In this document: positions 25,278 through 33,716 of the stretch, one piece after another | Position numbering within the stretch: position 1 is the stretch's first letter | Layout: every line of letters starts with the position of its first letter | Assembly: GCF_900106035.1 (NCBI RefSeq) | Contig: NZ_FNUC01000003.1 | Location: 1,791,501 to 1,855,500 of the forward strand | Length of the DNA: 64,000 bases | Direction of reading: 5' to 3' | From: Jiangella alba | GTDB taxonomy: Bacteria; Actinomycetota; Actinomycetes; Jiangellales; Jiangellaceae | Notes under the pieces: model-generated | Told to the model about the DNA's origin: nothing | Databases searched by the model: none | What the model saw: only the letters and a program-made list of their open reading frames with translations | Position numbers and translations under genes: made by a program

Positions 25278-26621
25278 TCACCAGCGTTGCAGCCCGAAGC
25301 CGTACGCGTCGCTGTACTGGTCGACCCGGACGGCTGGGGTGGCCAGCTCGCAGGCGCCGGTGAGATCGCAACGCACCAGCGCCACCTGCCGCTCGGCATC
25401 GTCCACGAGACGGACGCTGAGCAGCACATGGTCGTCGTCCTCGAAGGTGGCGGCGCCGATGTACCAGCCGTCGTAGGTGTGGACGACCGCACCGGTGCGG
25501 GCCTCGACCACCACCATGGACGCGTTGCCCTCGCCGTCGCGGTAGTCGTCCGCTCCGACGAGGTATCGCCCATCTGGGCTGAAGTGGTCGAACGAGTACT
25601 CGCAGGTGCTCCACAACGGCTCGTCCGCGTCGGCCTCGTACACCGCCGAGCAGGTCCCGTCATCCCTGATCTCGGTGAAGCCGACGACCAGCCCGGCGGG
25701 CTGTGACACGGCAGTGACCTCGACGATGTCCCAGGGTGGCGTGATGGGCGGCGTCGGCTCGCCGGGAGCGAAGCTGTCGATCCGGACGCCCGCCCACAGC
25801 TCCTCGTCGGTCGAGACGTTCGACACCAGGGCGTAGTCGTCGAGGAAGCCGACCGGATCCAGCTGCTGGTCGGGCGGTACGTCGCGGCCGCCGGGTCCGG
25901 TGCCGCCACCGTCGGCCTGCCCGGCCCACACGATGTCTTCCGCGGGGAGGTACTCCGCGAGCAGGAAGCCGTCGTAGGAGAGCACCGGGCCGTTGCCCGG
26001 CTCGCGGCCCACCACGGCGCCGGTGGCGTCGGAGTTGCCGATGTCGGGAAGGCGGCCCTCGGTCGTGCCCGGCAGCTGCCCGATCGCGCCGTCCCGGATG
26101 GCGAACGGGAAGAACATGTCCTCCGGGATCGGCAGCTCTCGGCCGTCTTCGGTGTAGAAGGTCGTCTCGAAGACCCAGCTGATCGCGGGTGGCGCGCCGG
26201 TGGGCATGCCGTCCAGCACGAGTTCGGTGGTTCCGCCGGCGACGGGTTGCTCGGGCTGCTGGGGTTCGTCGGTCTCCACCGGCGGGACCGCCGGCGGCGA
26301 CGAGGGGGGCGTGCTCGGGGGCGGCGTCGTGGGGTCGGGCGACGGGGTCTCGCTCGGAGTCGGGGCAGGGGTCTGCGACGTCGTCGGTGAGTGCGCCGGG
26401 TCGGGCGCGGTCTGCGGCACCGGCCGTAGCGACAGCGCGGCCGGGACGGCGACGGCGAGGGCGACCGCGGTCACGCCGGCGACGGCGATCGCGCGGCGGC
26501 GGCGGACGACGCGGGCGTGCCGGCGGGCGCGCCCGGCCATGCCGTCGGCGCCGGCCACCTCGCCGGAGCGACGGCGGAGCTCCGCTGCCAGCGTGTTCTC
26601 GAGATCGTCGAACTCGTTCAC
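25278..26621 (-). CDS. Probable membrane anti-sigma or sensor partner of the SigE-type sigma factor
   Basis: This 447-residue protein has a short cytoplasmic N-terminus (NEFDDLENTLAAELRRRSG), one membrane helix (AIAVAGVTAVALAVAVPAAL, residues 44-63), a long Pro/Ser/Thr-rich linker to about residue 125 and an extracytoplasmic domain. That domain ends in beta-propeller-like segments such as SPDGRYLVGADDY. Its GTG overlaps the sigma-factor stop by 4 bp, the usual arrangement of an ECF sigma factor and its controller. A function as anti-sigma or as a regulated membrane sensor is inferred from this layout. No recognised anti-sigma domain could be named. Confidence 0.7.
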   Translation of the reverse strand: MNEFDDLENTLAAELRRRSGEVAGADGMAGRARRHARVVRRRRAIAVAGVTAVALAVAVPAALSLRPVPQTAPDPAHSPTTSQTPAPTPSETPSPDPTTPPPSTPPSSPPAVPPVETDEPQQPEQPVAGGTTELVLDGMPTGAPPAISWVFETTFYTEDGRELPIPEDMFFPFAIRDGAIGQLPGTTEGRLPDIGNSDATGAVVGREPGNGPVLSYDGFLLAEYLPAEDIVWAGQADGGGTGPGGRDVPPDQQLDPVGFLDDYALVSNVSTDEELWAGVRIDSFAPGEPTPPITPPWDIVEVTAVSQPAGLVVGFTEIRDDGTCSAVYEADADEPLWSTCEYSFDHFSPDGRYLVGADDYRDGEGNASMVVVEARTGAVVHTYDGWYIGAATFEDDDHVLLSVRLVDDAERQVALVRCDLTGACELATPAVRVDQYSDAYGFGLQRW

Positions 26622-27154
26622 CGGTCGTTCCCCCTTCGCTCCTGGAGCCGCTTGCGCAGGGTCGCCAGCGCCCGGCTGGTCTGCGACTTCACCGTGCCCA
26701 CCGAACAGCCGAGGGTGGCGGCGACGTCCTGTTCGCTCAGGTCCTCGTAGAAGCGCAGGACGACGGCGGCGCGCTGCCTCGGCGGCAGCTCCTGCACCAC
26801 CGTCCACAGCGCGTCGCGTTCGCCGAGCGTGTGGCCGAAGTCCGTGGTGACGGGCCGTTCCGGCACGGCATCGGTGGTGGTCTCGCGGCGCCGCCAGGCA
26901 CGACGCCACCAGCTGGAGTGCTCGTTGATCATGATCCGCTTCGCGTACGCGTCGACGGATCCGGCCCGCTCCAGCCGGTTCCAGGCCAGGTACAGCTTGG
27001 CCAGCGTCGTCTGCAGCAGATCCTCGGCGGCGTGCTGCTCGCCCGTGAGCAGGTACGCGAGGCGCAGCAGCCGCACCTGGCGCGCCTCGACGTACTGCTC
27101 GAACGCACGGTCACGATCCATCGCGACCGGCGCCGCGTCTGCGTCGATGTCCAT
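26618..27154 (-). CDS. RNA polymerase sigma factor, SigE family (ECF)
   Basis: This 178-residue ECF sigma factor has region 2 (FEQYVEARQVRLLRLAYLLT, then AAEDLLQTTLAKLYLAW, near residues 18-60) and region 4 (PRQRAAVVLRFYEDLSEQDV followed by CSVGTVKSQTSRALATLR). The wording of both regions fits the actinobacterial SigE-family group. It directs RNA polymerase to a small regulon and is normally held by a membrane protein. The overlapping downstream gene is the candidate. ATG at 27154 is used; Met at residue 12 is an alternative. The divergent sugar dehydrogenase gene 133 bp away could be a target, but no matching promoter was confirmed. Confidence 0.9.
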   Translation of the reverse strand: MDIDADAAPVAMDRDRAFEQYVEARQVRLLRLAYLLTGEQHAAEDLLQTTLAKLYLAWNRLERAGSVDAYAKRIMINEHSSWWRRAWRRRETTTDAVPERPVTTDFGHTLGERDALWTVVQELPPRQRAAVVLRFYEDLSEQDVAATLGCSVGTVKSQTSRALATLRKRLQERRGNDR

Positions 27155-27287
27155 CCCACCCCCTCGGTCATCCCTGAAGACGCGAGCGGGCGGGCCGAAG
27201 TTGCATCGGCGAAAGGCAATCCTTCCGGCGCTGTGTCACGTATTACCGGCCGCCCTAGCGATCAACCCATCGTCAAAGGGAGATGCC

Positions 27288-28601
27288 ATGCCCGCCACCC
27301 CCGTCCCTCGCAGGCTTCGCCTCGCGCTGCTGCTCCCGCTGTTGCTGGTCGCCGCCGTGGCGACGTCCGCGGCCGCGCAGGCCGGCCGCGACGACCGCCC
27401 GCTTCCCGTCTCCGAGCTGACCGTCGGCAGTGAGGTCGTCGCGACGACAGGGCTGCGGCTGTCCGCCATCGGCACGCCCGACGACGGCAGCGGCCGGCTG
27501 TTCGTCGTCGACAAGGCCGGCCGGGTGCTGGTGTTCCACCCGGACACCGGCGTCCTGGACCCGCAGCCGCTGCTCGACCTCACCAGCCGCGTCAGCACCG
27601 CCGGCAACGAGCGCGGCCTGCTCGGCGTGGCGCCGTCGCCGGACTTCGCCCGTACGCACACGCTGTTCGTCTCGTACACCGCCCTCGGCACGGGCGTCGA
27701 GAACGGCGCGCTCACCGTCTCGCGGTTCGAGCTCGACAGCGCGGGACAGACGACCATCGACCCGGCCACGGAGGAGCGGGTGCTCCGTCAGCAGCACAAC
27801 CTCAACGGCAACCACAACGGCGGCGACCTGATGTTCGGGCCCGACGGCTACCTGTACTGGAGCACCGGCGACGGCGGCAGCGCGGACGACCCGCTGTACG
27901 GCGCGCAGAACCTCAGCACGCTGCTCGGGAAGATCGTCCGGATCGACGCCATGCGCGAGTGCGACGGCCGGCTCTACTGCATCCCGAAGGACAACCCGTT
28001 CGCCCGCAGCGCCGTCGGCCGGCCGGAGATCTGGGCGTACGGCCTGCGCAACCCGTGGCGGTTCTCCATCGACGAGCGGACCGAGTCGATCTGGATCGGC
28101 GACGTCGGCCAGAACCGCTGGGAGGAGATCAACCACGTCTCCCTGGACGACGACGACCAGCCGCGCGACGGCTGGAACTTCGGCTGGTCCTGCCGCGAGG
28201 GCGAGGATCTGCACCGTCAGCCCGCGAGCGCCGGTGAGGGCCCGGACCCGTTCCTCGACATCCGCTGCAACCCGCGGGCCCAGTACACCGACCCGGTCTT
28301 CTCCTACGGTCTCGCCGACAACGACCGGTGCGCCGTCATGGGCGGCGTCGTCTACCGCGGCGAGGAGTTCGAGGATCTCGCCGACGGCACCTACGTCGCG
28401 GCCGACTACTGCACCGGCCAGGCGTTCGCCGTCCAGGAGCAGCGGCGCGGCCGGCACGTCGCCAGCGACGCGGTGGGCCAGCTGCCGCCGCGGATCACCT
28501 CGTTCGGGACGGACGCCGAGGGCGAGGTCTACTTCGTCACCGACACCGTCGCGCCCGGCACCGGCGCGATCCACCGCCTCACCTTCGCGCCCGCGGACTG
28601 A
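27288..28601 (+). CDS. Secreted PQQ-type sugar dehydrogenase (glucose/sorbosone dehydrogenase)
   Basis: This 437-residue protein begins with a signal peptide (RRLRLALLLPLLLVAAVATSAAAQA, given here in two parts: Arg-rich start and AAVATSAAAQA end). A six-bladed soluble glucose dehydrogenase-like propeller follows. Typical motifs are ERGLLGVAPSPDF, HNGGDLMFGPDGYLYWSTGD, YGLRNPWRFSID and IWIGDVGQNRWEEIN. The family oxidises aldose sugars outside the membrane using PQQ. Two cysteine-rich stretches (ECDGRLYC and the late DYC) may form disulphides. ATG at 27288 has AAAGGGAG upstream and gives the signal peptide. It is the first of three or four plus-strand genes and is divergent from the sigma factor. 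Confidence 0.88.
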   Translation: MPATPVPRRLRLALLLPLLLVAAVATSAAAQAGRDDRPLPVSELTVGSEVVATTGLRLSAIGTPDDGSGRLFVVDKAGRVLVFHPDTGVLDPQPLLDLTSRVSTAGNERGLLGVAPSPDFARTHTLFVSYTALGTGVENGALTVSRFELDSAGQTTIDPATEERVLRQQHNLNGNHNGGDLMFGPDGYLYWSTGDGGSADDPLYGAQNLSTLLGKIVRIDAMRECDGRLYCIPKDNPFARSAVGRPEIWAYGLRNPWRFSIDERTESIWIGDVGQNRWEEINHVSLDDDDQPRDGWNFGWSCREGEDLHRQPASAGEGPDPFLDIRCNPRAQYTDPVFSYGLADNDRCAVMGGVVYRGEEFEDLADGTYVAADYCTGQAFAVQEQRRGRHVASDAVGQLPPRITSFGTDAEGEVYFVTDTVAPGTGAIHRLTFAPAD

Positions 28602-28647
28602 CGCCGAACCGCTTGCCGTCGCCCGGCCGCCGGGTGTTGCATGGATC

Positions 28648-29274
28648 ATGATCGAGACACCGGCGGCCCGGGTGCCGGCCGAGCACCGCCTGCTCGGCCT
28701 CGACCGGCGCACCTTCCCGTTCGCCCTCGTGGCGCTCGCCGTCTGGGCGTTCTGGGTGGCGCTGGTCCCGTGGATCGACGACCACGTGGCCTGGGACGAC
28801 CGCGTCGAGGCCGGCGACGTCATGCTGGTGACCCCCGACGTCACGTTCACGCCCGCGGTGGGCTGGGACGTCACCAGCGGCATCCGGGTCGGCGACGACA
28901 CCGTGGTCGGCGACCAGTCGCCGCCCGACGTCGTGCTGACCGACGGCTCCGTCACGCTGGTCATGCGGGCCGGGCCGTGGGACGGCACGCCGCGCGAGCT
29001 GTTGCGGCAGATCACCGCCATCACCACCACCTCCGAGGGCGGCGACGCCTTCCGCGTCACCGGCCCGGCCGGCACCGTCACCACCGGCCAGGGCCACGCC
29101 GGCGCCGCCGAGAACTTCACGTCGCCGCGGGTCACCGGCCTGCTGGCCGCGTTCGTGTTCGGCGGCGACGGCGTCGAGGTGCAGGCCGTCGGCCCGCCTG
29201 ACCAGCTCTCGCAACGCGAGGACGAGATCACCGGCATGATCGAGAGCCTCACCGAGGCCGGGAGCGCGTCGTGA
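28648..29274 (+). CDS. Hypothetical membrane protein, single helix
   Basis: This 208-residue protein has one N-terminal membrane helix (FPFALVALAVWAFWVALVPWI, residues 24-44) and an extracytoplasmic domain with mainly beta-strand character. The domain includes VMLVTPDVTFTPAVGWDV and a repeated alternation of Thr and Val. I do not recognise a family. It overlaps the PrsW-like protease gene by 4 bp (GTGA), so the two are probably made together. The protein could be a substrate or partner of that protease, which is inference from the coupling. The start was chosen at the ATG that gives a normal membrane-protein N-terminus. Confidence 0.75.
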   Translation: MIETPAARVPAEHRLLGLDRRTFPFALVALAVWAFWVALVPWIDDHVAWDDRVEAGDVMLVTPDVTFTPAVGWDVTSGIRVGDDTVVGDQSPPDVVLTDGSVTLVMRAGPWDGTPRELLRQITAITTTSEGGDAFRVTGPAGTVTTGQGHAGAAENFTSPRVTGLLAAFVFGGDGVEVQAVGPPDQLSQREDEITGMIESLTEAGSAS

Positions 29275-30476
29275 CGGCCACGGCGGCGGGCGACCCCCGC
29301 GGCGTGCTGCTCGACGACCGCCGGGCCGCCATCGAGGAGTCCGGCTGGGGCGCGCCGTTCGTGTTCCGGCAGCCGCACAACGCCTGCTGGTGGGTGTACC
29401 TGGCGCTGGTGGCCAGCGGCCTGTGGCACACCTGGCGGCTGCTGGCCGGCTCGGTCCCGGCGTACGGCGACGCCTACACGGCGGCGCTGCTCGGCGCGGC
29501 CGCGTTCACCGCCGTCTTCGTGCTGTTCCTGCGCTGGGCCGACCGGTGGGAGCGCACGCCCGCGGGGCTGGCCGTCGCGGCGTTCGTGTTCGGCGGCTTC
29601 GCGGCGACGTACGCCATCGCGCTGCCGGCCAACGCGGCGATGATGTCGCTGTACGCGAAGCTGTTCGGCCAGGGCTGGGCGGAGGACTGGAAGGCCGGGC
29701 TGACGGCGCCGTTCGTCGAGGAGACCGCCAAGGGCATCGGCTTCCTGCTGCTGCTCGGGCTCGCGCCGGTCGTCATCCGCACGGTCGCCGACGGGCTGAT
29801 CGTCGGCGCCTACGTCGGGCTCGGCTTCCAGGTGCTCGAGGACGTGCTGTACGGCGGCAACGCGGCGGCCGAGCACTTCGGCGCCGACCAGGTCGGCAGC
29901 GTGCTGAGCACGTACGCCGCCCGCATGGTCACGGGCATCTCGTCGCATGCGCTGTACACGGCGCTGTTCTCGGCCGGCCTCGTGTATCTCATCGGGACGG
30001 TGGCGCAGCCGAGGCGGGCCGGGCGGGGTCTGCTGCTGATCCTCGCGGCCATGGTGATCCACGGCGTCTGGGACTCCGCGGCGGCGCTCGGCGGCGGCAC
30101 GGTGGTGTCGCTGCTGATCCTGGCGGCCACCGTCGTCGTCAGCCTGGTCGTGCTGCTCGTCGCCATCCGCTGGGCCGGCCGCCGCGAGCGCGGCTACCTG
30201 ACGGCGATCCTGCGCCCCGAGGTCGGCGAGGGCGTGCTCACCGAGCCCGAACTGGACGCCGCGACGGGGTACCGGCGGCAGCGCCGGGCGGCGGTGCGGC
30301 AGCGCCGTCCGGGGACGTCGCGCCGGGCCGAGAAGCACGTCGTCCGGGCCGCCCGCGACCTCGGCCACGACCTCGCCGCGGCCGGCGGCGAGACGTCCGG
30401 CGCGGTGGCGCACTCGCGCGCCGAGATCGCGCGGCTGCGCGGGGCCGCTGCGTCGGCGGCCCCGCCCGGCCCGTAG
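29271..30476 (+). CDS. PrsW-family intramembrane metalloprotease
   Basis: This 401-residue integral membrane protein has about eight helices between residues 40 and 300. It carries the PrsW motifs FVEETAKGIGFL (EExxK), GLGFQVLEDVLYGG, GISSHALYTALF and MVIHGVWDSAAA, whose Glu and His residues would bind the zinc. PrsW-type proteases cut membrane-bound regulators such as anti-sigma factors. A basic cytoplasmic tail of about 90 residues follows the last helix and is unusual in length. It starts at a GTG overlapping the upstream stop. An anti-sigma-like gene lies about 2.6 kb away on the other strand, but a link is speculative. Confidence 0.87.
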   Translation: MTATAAGDPRGVLLDDRRAAIEESGWGAPFVFRQPHNACWWVYLALVASGLWHTWRLLAGSVPAYGDAYTAALLGAAAFTAVFVLFLRWADRWERTPAGLAVAAFVFGGFAATYAIALPANAAMMSLYAKLFGQGWAEDWKAGLTAPFVEETAKGIGFLLLLGLAPVVIRTVADGLIVGAYVGLGFQVLEDVLYGGNAAAEHFGADQVGSVLSTYAARMVTGISSHALYTALFSAGLVYLIGTVAQPRRAGRGLLLILAAMVIHGVWDSAAALGGGTVVSLLILAATVVVSLVVLLVAIRWAGRRERGYLTAILRPEVGEGVLTEPELDAATGYRRQRRAAVRQRRPGTSRRAEKHVVRAARDLGHDLAAAGGETSGAVAHSRAEIARLRGAAASAAPPGP

Positions 30477-30485
30477 GGTGTCGGG

Positions 30486-30788
30486 GTGAGTGCTGCGCTT
30501 CGCTGGTTCCGGGTCGCGGCCGTCGCCGAGGGCATCTCCTGGGCCGGCCTGCTGATCGGGATGTTCTTCAAGTACGTCGTGGTCGAGAACGAGATCGGGG
30601 TGCAGATCTTCGGCCCCATCCACGGCGGCGTCTTCATCGTCTACCTCGTCACCGTCATCGCCGCCTGGCGCGCGGAACGCTGGTCCTTCACCACGACGAT
30701 GCTCGGCCTGGCCTCGGCCATCCCGCCGTTCATGACGGTCTGGTTCGAGCGCCGCGTCGTGCGCGAGCCCGTCGCCGTCGCTCAGTAG
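30486..30788 (+). CDS. DUF3817 small membrane protein
   Basis: This is a 100-residue protein with three membrane helices. It fits the DUF3817 pattern: RWFRVAAVAEGISWAGLLIG at the N-terminus, FKYVVVENEIGVQIFGPIHG with the conserved GPIHG, and a final helix with IPPFMTVWFERR. No function is known for the family. It follows the PrsW gene by 9 bp and ends 12 bp before the convergent dehydratase gene. The start is GTG. Confidence 0.8.
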   Translation: MSAALRWFRVAAVAEGISWAGLLIGMFFKYVVVENEIGVQIFGPIHGGVFIVYLVTVIAAWRAERWSFTTTMLGLASAIPPFMTVWFERRVVREPVAVAQ

Positions 30789-30800
30789 GCCGTCCGGCGG

Positions 30801-32516
30801 TCAGTGCGACTCACGGCTGACCTCCGATCCGCTGGAGCCGAGCAGGAAGTCGAGGTCGGCGCCGGTGTCGGCCTGGAGTACGTGGTCGACGTAGAGCCGT
30901 TCCCAGCCGCGGACCGGGCGGGCGTAGCCGTCGACGGTGGCCCGGCTGGGGGAGCGCGCGGCCAGCTCGGCGTCGTCCACCTCGACGTCGATGCGCCGCG
31001 CGGCGACGTCCAGGCTGACGACGTCGCCGGTGCGGACGAGCGCGAGCGGCCCGCCGTCGGCCGCCTCCGGCGTCACGTGCAGCACGACCGTGCCGTAGGC
31101 GGTGCCGCTCATCCGGCCGTCGCACACCCGGACCATGTCGCGCACACCCTGGGCCAGCAGCTTCGCCGGCAGCGGCAGGTTCGACACCTCCGGCATGCCG
31201 GGGTAGCCCTTCGGGCCGCAGCCGCGCAGCACGAGGACGGAGCCGGCCGTCACGTCGAGGTCGGGGTCGTCGATGCGGGCGTGCAGGTCCTCGATGCTGT
31301 CGAACACGACCGCCGGGCCGCGATGGCGCAGCAGCTCCGGTGACGCGGCGGCGGGCTTGATCACCGCGCCGCGGGGCGCCAGGTTGCCGCGCAGTACCGC
31401 GATGCCGCCCTCCTCGACCAGCGGCGCCGACCGCGGCCGGATCACCTCGGCGTCCCAGATCTCGGCGTCGTCCAGGTACTCGACCAGCGGCCGGCCGGTC
31501 ACCGTCAGCGCCGTGGGGTCGAGCAGGTCGCGCACCTCGCGCAGCACCGCCGGCAGCCCGCCGGCGCGGTGCAGGTCGTCCATCAGGAACCGGCCGGCCG
31601 GCAGCAGGTCGACCAGCACCGGGACGCGCGAGCCGATGCGGTCGAAGTCGTCCAGCGTGAGTTCGACGCCCAGGCGCCCGGCGACGGCGAGCAGGTGCAC
31701 GACCGCGTTGGTCGAGCCGCCGATGGCGGCCAGCGCCACGATGGCGTTGTGGAACGACGCCCTGGTCAGGACGGTGCTGGGCCGGCGGTCCGCGGCGACC
31801 AGCTCGACGGCGAGCCGGCCGGTGCCGTGCGCGGCGGCCAGCAGCCGGCTGTCCGGCGCCGGGGTGCCCGCGACGCCCGGGACGACCATGCCCAGCGCCT
31901 CGGCCAGCAGGCCCATGGTCGACGCGGTGCCCATGGTGTTGCAGTGGCCCTTGCTGCGGATCATCGCCGACTCGGAGCGGGTGAAGTCGTCGCGCGACAG
32001 CGTCCCGGCGCGGACCTCCTCGGACAGCCGCCAGACGTCGGTGCCGCAGCCCAGCGGCGTACCGCGGAACGTGCCGGTGAGCATCGGCCCGCCGGGCACG
32101 ACCACGGCCGGCAGGTCGACCGACGCGGCCGCCATGAGCAGCGCCGGGATGGTCTTGTCGCAGCCGCCGAGCAGCACGACGCCGTCGACCGGGTTGCCGC
32201 GCAGCATCTCTTCGGTGGCCATGGCCGCGAGGTTGCGCCACAGCATGGCGGTGGGCCGCAGCTGCGTCTCGCCCAGCGACAGCGCGGGCAGCTCGAGCGG
32301 GACGCCGCCGGCCTGGTGGACGCCGTCGCGCACCGACCGCGCCACCTCGTCCAGATGCCGGTTGCACGGCGTGAGGTCGGACGCGGTGTTCGCGATGGCG
32401 ATCTGCGGCCGGCCGGTGAACGCGTCGTCGGGCAGGCCGCGGCGCATCCAGGCGCGGTGGATGTAGGCGTCGCGGCCGTCGCCGCCGTACCACTGGGCGC
32501 TGCGGAGCTCGGTCAC
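30801..32516 (-). CDS. IlvD/Edd-family dehydratase, probably sugar-acid dehydratase
   Basis: This 571-residue protein is a member of the dihydroxy-acid/6-phosphogluconate dehydratase family, with the Fe-S cysteines in DLTPCNRH, LLGGCDKTIPALLMA and GHCNTMGTASTM. The C-terminal domain has RMSGTAYGTVVLHVTPEA. Sequence style (AIANTASDLTPCN and MRRGLPDDAF) is that of pentonate/hexonate dehydratases such as L-arabonate or D-xylonate dehydratase rather than valine-pathway IlvD. It would make 2-keto-3-deoxy sugar acids. The divergent zinc dehydrogenase gene (32675-33685) is a natural partner for oxidising a sugar first. Exact substrate unknown. Confidence 0.87.
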   Translation of the reverse strand: MTELRSAQWYGGDGRDAYIHRAWMRRGLPDDAFTGRPQIAIANTASDLTPCNRHLDEVARSVRDGVHQAGGVPLELPALSLGETQLRPTAMLWRNLAAMATEEMLRGNPVDGVVLLGGCDKTIPALLMAAASVDLPAVVVPGGPMLTGTFRGTPLGCGTDVWRLSEEVRAGTLSRDDFTRSESAMIRSKGHCNTMGTASTMGLLAEALGMVVPGVAGTPAPDSRLLAAAHGTGRLAVELVAADRRPSTVLTRASFHNAIVALAAIGGSTNAVVHLLAVAGRLGVELTLDDFDRIGSRVPVLVDLLPAGRFLMDDLHRAGGLPAVLREVRDLLDPTALTVTGRPLVEYLDDAEIWDAEVIRPRSAPLVEEGGIAVLRGNLAPRGAVIKPAAASPELLRHRGPAVVFDSIEDLHARIDDPDLDVTAGSVLVLRGCGPKGYPGMPEVSNLPLPAKLLAQGVRDMVRVCDGRMSGTAYGTVVLHVTPEAADGGPLALVRTGDVVSLDVAARRIDVEVDDAELAARSPSRATVDGYARPVRGWERLYVDHVLQADTGADLDFLLGSSGSEVSRESH

Positions 32517-32640
32517 GACGCTCCTTCCGGTTGTCGACCCGGCGATCTACTATCCGGAACGTGCGAGGTGCCGACATCGTCGCGGGCGGCAACCGTCCCG
32601 GTCAAGCGGGCGACCGGGTGGCCGGCTCCGACCGCGTGCT

Positions 32641-32697
32641 GCGTTCGTGCTGACCGGCCGGTTGGGGAGAGTGGATGAGGGCGTTCGTGCTGACCGG
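32641..32697. repeat. 17-bp direct repeat across the start of the zinc dehydrogenase gene
   Basis: GCGTTCGTGCTGACCGG occurs at 32641-32657 and again at 32681-32697, offset by 40 bp. The second copy is codons 3-8 of the dehydrogenase. The first lies in the untranslated leader, 18 bp before the ATG, with the sequence GGTTGGGGAGAGTGG between. It looks like a short local duplication of the gene start. Confidence 0.8.
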
Positions 32698-33685
32698 GCC
32701 CGGCGCGGGCGGGGTCCAGGACGTGCCGTACCCCGTGGCGGCGCCCGGCGAGGTCGTCGTCGACGTCGAACGGGCCGGGGTCTGCGGCACCGACGCCGAG
32801 TTCTTCAGCGGCGACATGGCCTACCTGCGCTCCGGGCACACGACGTACCCGCTGCGGCCCGGCCACGAGTGGGCCGGCGTCGTCTCGTCGGCCGGGTCCG
32901 GCGTGGATCCGGCGTGGCTGGGGCGGCGGGTCATGGGCGACACCATGATCGGCGACGGCAGCTGCCGGCGCTGCCGCCGCGGCCTCCAGCACGTGTGCGA
33001 GGCGCGGCAGGAGGTCGGCGTCCGCGACGGCCGGCCCGGCGCGCTGGCCGAGCAGCTGGCCGTCCCCGCGTCGTCGCTGCACGCGCTGCCCGGCTCCGTC
33101 GACGCCGTGCTGGGCGCGCTGGTCGAGCCGGGCGGCAACGCGCTGCGAGCGGCGCGGGCCACCGGCGCCGGTCCGGGCGACCGGGTGCTGGTGTTCGGGC
33201 CCGGCACCATCGGGCTGATGGCGGCGATGTTCGCCCGCGCCGACGGCGCCGAGGTGCACCTGATGGGCCGCACCGAGGCGTCGCTGCGGTTCGCCCGGTC
33301 GCTGGGGTTCGAGCACGCGTGGACCGAGGACGAACTGCCGGACCTGCCGTTCGACGCCGTCGTCGACGCCACCAACGCCGCCCACCTGCCCGCACGCGCC
33401 GTCGAACTGGTCGAGCCCGGCGGGCGGGTCGTCTACATCGGGCTGTCCGCGACGCCGAGCCGGCTCGACACCCGCCAGCTGGTGCTCGGCGACGTCACCG
33501 CGGTCGGCATCCTCTCCGCGTCGCCCGGCCTGGCCGCGACGATCGAGGCGTACGCGAGCGGCGCGGTCGATCCACGTCCGCTGGTCGGCGCCACCGTCGG
33601 CCTCTCCGACGTCGCCGCCGTCCTGGCCGGGACGCACCCCACCGGACCCGCCCCCAAGGTCCACGTCGACCCACGGCTGGTCTGA
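32675..33685 (+). CDS. Zinc-dependent alcohol/sugar dehydrogenase (MDR family)
   Basis: This 336-residue medium-chain dehydrogenase has the catalytic zinc ligands in GVCGTDAEFF and GHEWAGVV, and a Rossmann VLVFGPGTIGLMAAMFA near residue 172. A Cys set (CRRCRRGLQHVC, residues 93-104) matches the structural zinc site with slightly altered spacing. It oxidises an alcohol or sugar carbon with NAD(P). It is divergent from the sugar-acid dehydratase, and both fit a non-phosphorylating sugar pathway (sugar to lactone to acid to ketodeoxy acid), though no lactonase is nearby. GGGGAGAG precedes the ATG. Confidence 0.87.
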   Translation: MRAFVLTGPGAGGVQDVPYPVAAPGEVVVDVERAGVCGTDAEFFSGDMAYLRSGHTTYPLRPGHEWAGVVSSAGSGVDPAWLGRRVMGDTMIGDGSCRRCRRGLQHVCEARQEVGVRDGRPGALAEQLAVPASSLHALPGSVDAVLGALVEPGGNALRAARATGAGPGDRVLVFGPGTIGLMAAMFARADGAEVHLMGRTEASLRFARSLGFEHAWTEDELPDLPFDAVVDATNAAHLPARAVELVEPGGRVVYIGLSATPSRLDTRQLVLGDVTAVGILSASPGLAATIEAYASGAVDPRPLVGATVGLSDVAAVLAGTHPTGPAPKVHVDPRLV

Positions 33686-33716
33686 ACCGCTCGCGCCCGC
33701 TCGCCGGCCTCGGCCG

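Noticed and set aside
27155..27287. SigE-type promoter before the sugar dehydrogenase gene
   Set aside because: GGCAAT and GTATTA occur with rough spacing, but no consensus for this sigma group is certain enough to call it.
27273..30623. A 1116-codon frame on the minus strand over the sugar dehydrogenase and PrsW genes
   Set aside because: Its residues are Asp/Arg/Gly/Ala/Val-rich without domain motifs, typical of antisense frames in GC-rich DNA. The opposite strand holds clear families.
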